A stretch of DNA of 15,117 bases from Melampsora larici-populina 98AG31 (taxonomy: Eukaryota; Basidiomycota; Pucciniomycetes; Pucciniales; Melampsoraceae): NCBI RefSeq assembly GCF_000204055.1, contig NW_006768970.1, positions 1-15,117 on the forward strand. The letters run 5' to 3'. Position numbers and translations under genes: made by a program. Under the pieces are notes generated by a model. It was not told the origin of the DNA. It saw nothing but the letters and a program-made list of their open reading frames with translations, and made no database searches. This document shows positions 7,727 through 15,117 of this stretch, piece by piece (position 1 is the first letter of the stretch; each line of letters opens with the position of its first letter).

Positions 7727-10700
7727 CTACACTCGATTTACCCACATGTCCAGTTGGAGTTGATAACGTGCAATCCACTGTGGTATTTGGCTGTTCAAAA
7801 TCATTTCTGAAAGTAGCTGACCGTATATTCCAGGAAAGGGGACTTTTGTATCCTCCGTTCCAATAGTGACGAAATGGATACCATCAACAAAGGCCATCAT
7901 GATAGGAGTGTTGTCATTCGGTGGGGTGCGATAAGGAAAATATGTGAAGCAGTTGGCCTCATTAGGATCGAATACAACGACAGGTCGTTCATAAGAACTT
8001 GCGATAACATAACCGAGGTACGGCATGCGCAACCAGTATTCCTGGGTGCAAGTCGGTCCCTGTGGGCCAGTTCGAACAAGGAGGTCTTCAATAAGCTCTG
8101 TGGCATAAGGCTTGACGGTTCGGTTCTTGATTCGTGTCTTTGTTCCTGCTTTCATACCCGACACAGTAGAGATGAGCCGTTCATGGTCATCCCGATATGA
8201 TGCAAGCTCCTCGTGAAGAGTGCTTCGGACGGAAACATAGGAGTCCTTGTGGTGGTTGCCGAGGGATGAGGCAATGGCATAATAACCGCAATTGCCATAC
8301 GCTGGCGGATTGAAGACGGATTTGACAAATGGTACTATGAAGTGAGGCAATTGTTTCAAAAGTTTTTGGTCTTCAGGCGAGATAAGCTGAGCTGAGTTTT
8401 TGGAATTTGCAGATGATGATTTGTTGTTCAAGGTTTGTTGGTTCATACCCATTGGAATTTTACGTTTGACAATTTCAAAAGGTTCGTCTTGAATCGGAAA
8501 AACTACTGATCCAAATTCACGGCTGCCTTCCAGAGTGGCTCGTACCTCAGGATCAGTTCGGTCCAGGTTGAGATCTTCACCAATCAAGCTAAGTGAGGCT
8601 TCGGGAATAAGTACTTGTCGGAGAAACAAATCCTGACTGAGGGGGGCTGCTTTTTGTGGAGTGAGATGAATATCGGAAGTTGGGTCAATGATGAAGAGTG
8701 ATTCAAGTGTTCGTGTGATGACTTTGAAGCCTTGATAACCATAACTGACAAATCATAACCGTCAGCACACACACGCAAGAAAAAGAAGGACACCAAAAGA
8801 ACCTGGAAACACTTACTATCCAGGTTGTTCGACTTCAAAGTTGGCCATCTGGCCATATACACTACGAGGCCCTTTGCCTTTGAAGTTCTTCTTGGCCTCT
8901 AAAAAGTAAGACGATATTTCTTTCTTATTGACTATCTCAATCAGAATTGTGACGTGGTTTCTGACGCGGCTGAGGAAGAAAAAAAATCATGAGTTTCTAT
9001 CTTCAAACTTTGAAGATAGTGGATGCAACAAACCCTTCTAGAGCAGCAAAATCAATGTGAGTGGGCCATCCTTTGCTTACCCCGAGTGGAATGATATCTT
9101 GTTCAGCTTGATGTAAGTGGCAAAAGTCGGCGGTTTGAGTGAACTGTCATCAAAGGTAGAAATAATGAGTTGTTTTGTTGTGTCTAAACACTATTAGGAA
9201 GGAACTCACGGGTAGAGACATAGCACCTGAGCGTCCAATTCCCTTGCGAATGTTGGGCATTGCAAGTAGCTTAGCTTTTAACATCGTGAGTTTTTTTGAA
9301 GGATGATCTGGTAGTCGATCATCACAAAAGGGGCACAACTTTTCATCATCTTCTGAATCAGGCAAGTCTTCGTCTTCATCTTGATCTAAATCTTCATCGA
9401 TTTCTGATTCTGAAGAGGTTTCAGTTTCAGATTGGCTTGGGGAGCTGTCTGAAATTGAAGGTGAAGTATGATGGACTCTTTTGCGTTTGGTCACTTTGGT
9501 GTCATTCAAAGAAACGGATCCGGAAGGCGCAATCGAATTGGCTTGTGACAGACGAAGTGGACACGTAGTTATTTTGTGACCTGCAGTGGAACAGAAGCTA
9601 CATTTGCTGAATCTTGGTTTTTTAGCGGCTTCCTCGGCTGTGGCACTAGCTTCAAAGTCTGAAATCCATCGTCCCTGTTGAGATTGAGCAGCGCGTTTTT
9701 GATTAGCTTTCGTTGGTCTTCCTTGGGGGTTCAATTTAACTTCCGCATTCAGGATTGGCACCAGCGAAAATCGATGGGACTCAAGTAGGCCAATTTCGGT
9801 GTACAGCTTTCGAAGGTTGTGCTCGGATAGTTCCAAAAGCTCGTTGAATTTGGATTGAGCAGCTGTAATTAGACCTTGATGGTTACCTGGTGGAACATCG
9901 AGGAGGAGATTCCATTGAGAATGAATTGTATCGGGCAATAGGTAATCATGATTGTCGCGAGCAGTGGCCAGTTCATGAGAACAAGGTAGGCCCCATGCGC
10001 CTCGGAACGTGTGAGTGCAAGGTGAATTGAGTGAGTCCGGTAATAAATCATACTGAAGTTTCAACTTTTTGAGCGCAAAGTGAGAGACTACACCATTCAA
10101 TTGTTTGAAGAAAACAGGCATCCCTTCAAGAGTCTTTGTTTTTTCAATGCCAACCAGAATGTTAATCTCAGTCATTTGATGTTCCTCATATCGCTTAAAT
10201 GACTGGAAACATGTAACGAAATCATTGTTGCGCCCATCTAGAAAACGTTTAGCGCGAAAGTGGCTTCCTTCCGCGCGAGAAGTCGAAGAATTGCCGAAAT
10301 GAGGACTTTCCGAAGTAAATAAAATGACGAACTTCTCCGTTTGATGAAGCCATGTGTTTTCAAGGTAGCCGAATACGTCATGAGCTTTGGCTATCGTGGT
10401 AACAGCCTTGAGGTTGAAATCATATTCTTCTTTTGTTTTTGAGGCCACAAAACCATTCCAAACTTTCATAAAAGCAGTCCAATCGGGTTCAGTAAATTTG
10501 CTTTTGCAGTTTTTGGCTATGTTCATGTTTATATGCCAGACACACAAGATGTGTGCTGACTCAGGGAAAATCGTACCGATGGCGTTGATGAGAGCCTGTT
10601 CAGCGTCTGTTGAAAAAGTCTTTGGTAAGTCGACATTTGAAGATTCGTCTTCATTCTGAAAGATAACTTCCTTCAACTGGGTCAAGGCCCATTCATACTG

Positions 10701-12117
10701 GAGTTCTTTCTCGCTACTCATGAAACACATGGCCACAGTAAAAGATCTGTGAGTGTTTGTTGTTCCAACTATATGTAACAGTGGCAGGTTAAATCGATTC
10801 GTTTTGTAGGTGCAGTCCAAAGTGAGTACAGTAGGAAATCGGCGAGCCAGACGGATGGCTGAGGGACTTGCAAAAAATAAATTTAAAAGAGTGCCATCTT
10901 CGGAGGTGAGCGTGCGATGGGCCCAGTTACTAGCCGAAATCAAATCAAACAGTCCTTGGATTGGAGTGCGCCCATTAAGCCAGTTGTCCCTAAGTCGAGA
11001 TCGTACGTTGTGTATGTCACGTACAAGAGGCTGAGATCCGGATTGAAGGTTGAGAAGGGTTCTAATCTGAGAAGCTCGGCAACCAGAAGAGGATAAAACA
11101 CCGATATGGTCACGGACAGCCGGTGAAAAACGTCGATAGATGGCTAAGTCGTGCGGTTGGTCAAAAGGAGCGTGGTTGTGGACATGTTTGGAGGTGTTGT
11201 TGATGTCATGAGTGACAACCCATCGGTCTGGGCGTTGGCGGTAGTTGAGTGAGACCTCAAAAAGACATCCTGTCTTCTTTGAGGATGTTAAGCGTTTTGA
11301 AGCTTTAGATTTAACTCGGTCGCCAAGAGAACATCGGAGATAGATTCGAATGGTCTGATTGAATTTCTTCTTGTGACTTTTGATAGCCAAAGCATATCCT
11401 TGATGTCGTGCTACTGAATTCAAATAAGCTACACCGTTGTCCATTTCTATGAATTGTTTACCGATGATTGGTCCTTTAAGAAAGCAAACGGGTCGTGCAC
11501 CTAAAATAAAAGAAATAAGACAGTTGTCATCAGTTACCACTACTTGGTGACAATATTGATAATAGAGACATACCAATCTCAGGCCAGTCTGCATCTCTCT
11601 CGGTTAGATCTTCTTCTACTTCTACAACATTGTCTTCCTCGTTTGAAGTGTTGGTGTCAAGGGTGTTCGAAACGATGACAGGTGCGATGGACGGAGTAGT
11701 GGTTATCAAAGTAGAGAGTGGGTTGTCAGAGCGACTAGAGACATTAAGCGATGTTCCGGGTATTTCAGATGGACTAGCGAGTGCAGTGGTACTATCTTCA
11801 GGGACAGGTACGTGGTGAGGAGGTGGAGCAGGAGGTATCGGATGAAACGTGGGATGAAACATGGAAGGATGATACGGATACGGTGGAGGTGGATACGACA
11901 TTCCGGAAGGAGGGTACCAGTAGCTGTTCGGAGGCTGTATGAATAAGTGAGGAGGCGCGCTATTTAAGCCATGAGGTTGAGGGTAGTAGGAATTAATGGG
12001 ATTTGACGATGACGAATTCGGAATTGAGTGAGGTTGAGGTTGAGGGTAGGTATTAATGGGAGGATTTGCCGAAGTGGAGGAGCTCGGAAGTAGGGGAAGC
12101 GGGGGTTGGTGGGACAT
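7727..12117 (-). CDS. MULE transposase with C-terminal RTC4-like and OTU protease domains, 5 exons
   Basis: Exons in gene order: 12117-11574, 11500-9210, 9143-9034, 8969-8817 and 8744-7727. They give 4116 nt, 1371 residues. Introns are 73, 66, 64 and 72 nt with donors GTATGT, GTGAGT, GTTTGT and GTAAGT. Residues 1-115 are Pro/Ser/Tyr-rich and an acidic patch follows. A FAR1/WRKY-GCM1 type zinc domain lies at about 200-293 (C238, C260, H289, H291). The MULE catalytic core has D410 (LDCTYKTN), D480 (STDAEQAL), CVWH (C501, H504) and E592 (SRAEGSH). A SWIM-like finger at 676-690 has CTH for the first CxC. A GRP AT-hook-like motif is near 775. A CCHC knuckle (C815, C818, H823, C828), KRKR (853-856) and an acidic tract (865-901) follow. 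An RTC4-like domain (about 904-1092) has CPFC, FCHLHQAE, GWPTHIDFAAL, GYYGYQGF and FLRQVLIPEASLSLIGEDL. The OTU domain (about 1170-1340) has GNCGYYAIA (C1185) and GIHFVTI (H1323), with Tyr where Asp usually precedes GNC. The start at 12117 has AAC before ATG and begins the Pro-rich region. It should cut and paste the element; the substrate of the OTU part is unknown. Confidence 0.9.
8970..9033 (-). other. Intron 3 of the MULE gene, containing a perfect 23-bp palindrome
   Basis: Donor GTTTGT at 9033 and acceptor TTCCTCAG ending at 8970. Splicing joins DFAALEG to RVRNHVTIL in frame across the RTC4 region. The segment 8997-9019 is an 11-bp perfect inverted repeat around a single base (arm CTATCTTCAAA), which brings the intron ends closer if it folds. 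Retention introduces a stop (TGA within the palindrome). Confidence 0.75.
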
Positions 12118-12330
12118 GTTAATTAAGGTTTTGGTTTCAAATGGGAGAACTCTCAATTGATGCGAAAGTTTTGAGAAGTTTGGTGTGGTGTGAGTGGTTT
12201 TAACTAGGAAGAGGTGATTGAAGGGAACTTTGGGAACTAACGAAGTGAAAACGTGAGGAAAAAGGGAAGTACGAAAAAGGACAAAGGGAAACAAGACGAA
12301 AACGATGAGTGCCACCTTACCACCTTGCTT
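12118..12330 (-). promoter_or_regulatory. Pyrimidine-rich leader/promoter region of the MULE gene
   Basis: Read on the minus strand, the sequence upstream of the ATG is rich in C and T (runs such as CCCTTTGTCCTTTTTC and CTTCCCTTTTTCCTC), a common feature of fungal promoters and leaders. It is open in frame with the gene up to 12522, but the predicted residues there are unlike a domain. No clear TATA box was seen. Confidence 0.4.
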
Positions 12331-12403
12331 ATGACCTTCAACATTTCCAACAAGAGGGCAGAGGGCGTTCATAAGGGCTACTAATTTGTGTTTTGATGGA
12401 ATC

Positions 12404-12434
12404 TGTCGCCCCTTTTGGGTAAGAAGGGGCGACA
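12404..12434. repeat. Perfect 11-bp hairpin inside the right end of the MULE
   Basis: Arms TGTCGCCCCTT (12404-12414) and AAGGGGCGACA (12424-12434) enclose a nine-base loop. It lies about 290 bases upstream of the start codon, between promoter and terminus, and could be a protein-binding site or a structure in the leader RNA. Confidence 0.85.
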
Positions 12435-12605
12435 CATTAGGACAAATGAAAGAAAAAAGGGGCTTGATCATGGGATAGCGCCCTTGTGCATAGCCCCTCG
12501 TAGCCCTTGAGGTCCGACTCACCTAAATTTAAGCGTGGTGCAGTCGGGTAATGGCGGGTCAGGCGGGTAATGCCCCAAAATGGGGGGGCTACGGGTCAAT
12601 GTTGG

Positions 12606-12628
12606 GGGGGCTAGAAATAGTGGGATCC
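12606..12628. repeat. Right terminal inverted repeat of the MULE
   Basis: Inverse of 7269-7291, 22 of 23 identical. Further GGGGGCTA units follow inside at 12583-12591, and TAGCCC units in the opposite direction lie at 12491 and 12501. The short direct repeat CGGGTAATG occurs twice between 12545 and 12573. Confidence 0.9.
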
Positions 12629-12636
12629 CAATATAT
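12629..12636. repeat. Right target-site duplication of the MULE
   Basis: CAATATAT, identical to 7261-7268. Removing the element and one copy restores ...GACCTACAATATATATGATCG.... Confidence 0.9.
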
Positions 12637-14120
12637 ATGATCGATTCATGTGTACGGAGTGATAAGAATCATAAGAACAAAAAGCAAAGAGAACATTGAT
12701 ATTTGGTATAGATGGATGATCATAAATATATGAACAAATGAACAGAAAAGTACCAAAAGATCAGTTTTCAAATTCATTGACTGATAGCAGACAATCATTC
12801 AAATGAGGGAAGAAGGGTACTTACAAATGAAACAACCGATCAAAGGGGTTTGAAATGAACACTTCAAACAGTAGAAACTTATGACATTGAGGTTCACAGT
12901 AACGTGAATGAGATAAATATGAAAGAAAAAAGAATGACAATTGAAACAATCCATCAAAGCACTTCAATATGAACAGAACAGAACCAGAGTCAGTAAATAT
13001 GGATTTGAATGAATTAAATGTAAGAGAGTGGTAAGAAAGAAAATGAAGGATTGATCAATCCAGCCAACTGGTACCTGTCAGAATGATGATGAAAATAAAG
13101 TTGAATGAAGTGCCTCCAAGGCAAACATGGTCGATGAGATGTGATGACCCATGAGTGATGAAGGACTCGAGTGTAGACTGGGGCAGTGGACAAAGTGTAC
13201 GTAAAATCTGTGACATGTACCCGTGACGTCATACTTGACATCATGCAATAAGTGCTTGCATAAAGCTCAACAGTACCCGACAGCACCATAAGCCCGGTTA
13301 TGAAAATGATACCGGGCTGTGACATTTTTGGAAAAGCGGCCTTCAAGTTTCAGAATTGCTTTGGTCAACAGCTCTGCTTGATCGCTCTTATAAGCTTATA
13401 TTGAGCTAGCCGTGTTGTGTAAGTCTTTTCTTCTCCCTTGTCATCCAATATTCTCAACTTGATACTAATAGCCTTGTATCTCAATTGTTGTTGTACAACT
13501 AGTCATGTCCTTCAATCATTTTCTAGGGTTTCAACGCTATCATGGCCAGTTTGTATCATTCAAATAGTTGCTTTTGAATTTTCCCAATCCATCTTCTATT
13601 GCTTCCGTTTATCTATTGGGTACACATTTTAATCCTATAGGTTGTAAGTAATTTTGAAGTCCCTTATTTGCTTGCTAACTTTTATGTTATACTGTACCTC
13701 TGCGTCTGATCCAAGCAACTCACGTTCTTTGTTTTGTTCTTTACTTGTTTGTGATAGTGCCAACAAGTTTGAAATATCTTTATGTAACAAAAATGTTCTC
13801 ATCGTATAGCATAATTAGGATCATTGTGTATGATATTGATGTAATTGGCCTTTATGTATTATGTTTTCAATAGGAATCTTGGATATGTATAATCAGTTCA
13901 AGCATGAACTCAAAAGAACTAATCTTGTGTAACATGAGATGCATCAGAAAAAGCAAAAAAAGAACCTCAGAATCAATGAAGAGGCCATTTTTTGAAGGGT
14001 GGCTTGGCAACAACACAATTTTTCTCTCGTTTGGTGGAGTAATCATCTTGATTTGCTTTGTATTTTACACACATGAACAAAATATCTCTTCTCAGCAACC
14101 AATGTAAAACCAGGTACTGG
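12637..14120. other. Gene-free stretch right of the MULE
   Basis: AT-rich and without a convincing gene. A perfect 8-bp inverted repeat (AGCCCGGT, 13291-13298, with ACCGGGCT, 13311-13318), the palindrome TGACGTCA near 13222-13229 and the palindrome TATAAGCTTATA near 13389 are present. A 67-codon + strand frame at 13904-14107 encodes a basic N-terminus and one hydrophobic span (FLSFGGVIILICFVFY). It could be a small membrane protein or chance, and I do not annotate it as a gene. Confidence 0.35.
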
Positions 14121-14139
14121 TCATCCAGGCTGAGTGTGC

Positions 14140-14465
14140 TGAGAGTGTGGATGGGTGGTCATGCTGACACATCCCAGCTCACGTGCCAGCCAGGTGCTTA
14201 GCACCCAAGTCAGCTTGGATGACTGGCATCCAATCTCATTTGGGTGCTCAGGATCTGGCTTTCAGGCTACACTCACGTCCATCAGCCCACCCGCTGCTAG
14301 GCTGGTACATCAGATTAGCATAACGTGAGCTTGCTGGTGAGCAGCGAGCTCACGTGTAGAACAGCTGATAAGCTTGGGTGAGGGCCACGTAGCCGCACTC
14401 ACACTGCTTTCACATGTTCTACACCACGTAGCCGCACTCACACTGCTGCCACCTGGTCTACACAA
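14140..14465. repeat. GC-richer inverted and tandem repeat cluster
   Basis: A 9-bp perfect inverted repeat ACGTGAGCT / AGCTCACGT (14323-14331 and 14347-14355) has an inner TGCT/AGCA stem. A 39-bp tandem duplication (14385-14423 and 14424-14462) is identical over its first 24 bases and about 35 of 39 overall. CACGTG, AGCTCACGTG and GTGCCAGCCAG recur. The cluster resembles that at 6600-6860, with which it shares GTGCCAGCCAG and CTACACCACG. Confidence 0.65.
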
Positions 14466-14523
14466 CCACTCGGCGTGGTCATACCCAACTCACATTTCAT
14501 GTGGTCCCAGTTCAAAGTCGCCC

Positions 14524-15005
14524 TGTGGTATAGTTGAAGACAACACACTTTTGCAGGACTGCAAGGTGATTGTACCAGATAAAACTAATAAGATCATGTA
14601 TGCTATTGTTTTCAAGGTACTGCCACTGTTCCTGTTGACGGTGCCCTTGATGTCAAGGGAAAACCAGTGTATGACAGAACATTGCTCTCTGGTGTCCATT
14701 CAAAGTTCAGCTTCTTGGTCAGCTGCACCAATATACCATTCTACTGAGCATGGTCTCTGGCACAACTCAAGTTGATGAGCACACTCTGACTCAGTCCCTT
14801 GGCCTGGCATCCTTGATTGTGCTTACTCTTGCCTTTGTGATTTGATACATCTGCACTGCGCATCTATTTGAGTACACTTTAGACCTGCCTGCATACATAC
14901 ATCATCTCCTTGCCAAATCAATTATTCCACACAGGTCAATATGTATTGGAAGGGCAGTCTCATCTGCCACAATTCATGTGCAAATTGATATATATAGCTT
15001 CAGCT
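14524..15005 (+). pseudogene. Decayed coding remnant
   Basis: Protein-like stretches follow each other in different frames. An open part with TLLQDCKVIVPDKTNKIMYA runs 14524-14616. After a shift at 14617-14624 comes one with VPVDGALDVKGKPVYDRTLL, ending at TGA 14743-14745. A third from 14750 has DEHTLTQSLGLASLIVLTLA followed by a TGA. Frame changes and stops indicate a dead gene or transposon fragment. The shift at GTACTGCC could instead be a mis-called intron edge. I do not recognise the family. Confidence 0.3.
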
Positions 15006-15117
15006 AAAGGGACCCAAAAGACCCTGGTCTTCTATGGTCTTGCATCTTCTTTAGCTGGTACAATACACAATTTCTTGAGGATAACCAAATCTTCAAGATA
15101 TCAAGATGGCAATTTAT

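Larger units (their letters stand above)
7269..12628 (-). mobile_element. Complete autonomous Mutator-like element (MULE), 5.36 kb
   Basis: The element begins GGATCCCACTATTTC and ends with the inverse of the same sequence. The outer 23 bp (7269-7291 and 12606-12628) match at 22 positions, and an imperfect match continues inwards to a shared CCGTAGCCCCC block. An 8-bp direct repeat CAATATAT abuts both ends. It carries one gene, on the minus strand, for a transposase with FAR1, MULE, SWIM-like, zinc-knuckle, RTC4 and OTU parts. Both ends are studded with TAGCCC-type subterminal repeats. The element is visibly more GC-rich than the flanks. Intact ends, an exact target duplication and an open five-exon gene indicate a recent insertion that may still be able to move. 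Confidence 0.93.

Noticed and set aside
9075..9080. GTAAGC as a donor inside exon 3 of the MULE gene
   Set aside because: Reading through it gives GVSKGWPTHIDFAAL, which fits the RTC4-like domain, so it is coding.
12118..12522. N-terminal extension of the MULE protein to an ATG at 12522
   Set aside because: The frame is open but overlaps the promoter-like pyrimidine-rich region and the terminal hairpin, and the residues show no domain. The ATG at 12117 begins the coherent Pro-rich region.
7261..12636. hAT-type element because of the 8-bp target duplication
   Set aside because: The transposase has FAR1-type zinc, MULE D/D/CxxH/E and SWIM-like motifs, and termini unlike hAT ends.
13014..13346. 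Minus-strand frame of 110 codons
   Set aside because: No domain, unusual composition, and it spans hairpins and palindromes; likely chance.
13904..14107. 67-codon frame with one hydrophobic span
   Set aside because: A single short frame without supporting promoter, splice or homology evidence; noted within the gene-free stretch only.
14374..14775. 133-codon + strand frame as a gene
   Set aside because: It starts inside a 39-bp tandem repeat and runs through the remnant at 14524, switching to a frame less protein-like than its neighbour after 14616.
1..15117. CRISPR arrays, rRNA or tRNA genes
   Set aside because: No regularly spaced short repeats and no recognisable rRNA or tRNA sequence or cloverleaf were seen.

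Overview
The window looks like nuclear DNA of a rust fungus (Pucciniales). The main reason is a complete Mutator-like element (MULE) whose single gene joins a FAR1/MULE transposase to an RTC4-like domain and an OTU-type cysteine protease domain. The short GT-AG introns (about 50-160 nt, with CTRAY-like branch sites) and the strongly AT-rich flanking DNA also fit. Genus cannot be fixed from this sequence alone.

Layout. Positions 1-3.7 kb hold decayed, AT-rich sequence: a broken coding remnant with a damaged zinc knuckle (1-446), diverged direct repeats that may belong to an old LTR (about 800-1660), an unrecognised open frame on the minus strand (1677-2171) and a young 79-bp tandem duplication (2210-2367). 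From 3752 to 5989 (+) I can assemble a gene of 12 exons for a 402-residue protein with an N-terminal signal peptide. Every one of its 11 introns is phase 1, and the exons form a tandemly duplicated modular set. One duplicated exon carries two in-frame stops, but they lie inside a 72-nt segment with intron-like ends. This is the most interesting locus in the window and a candidate secreted effector. Possible extra or alternative terminal exons follow at 6187-6501, then a cluster of GC-rich inverted repeats (6600-6860).

From 7269 to 12628 lies the 5.36-kb MULE, with near-perfect 23-bp outer terminal inverted repeats (22/23) and a perfect 8-bp target duplication (CAATATAT). Its gene runs on the minus strand (12117-7727; 5 exons, 1371 residues) and appears fully intact, with all catalytic residues that I can check. 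It is visibly more GC-rich than its surroundings, as expected of a recent insertion.

From 12637 to the end the DNA is again AT-rich and without a convincing gene. It holds a second GC-rich inverted/direct repeat cluster (14140-14465) that resembles the one at 6.6 kb, and a decayed coding remnant (14524-15005). Apart from the spliced architectures, which are inferred by hand from splice motifs and frame continuity, no RNA genes or CRISPR arrays were seen.
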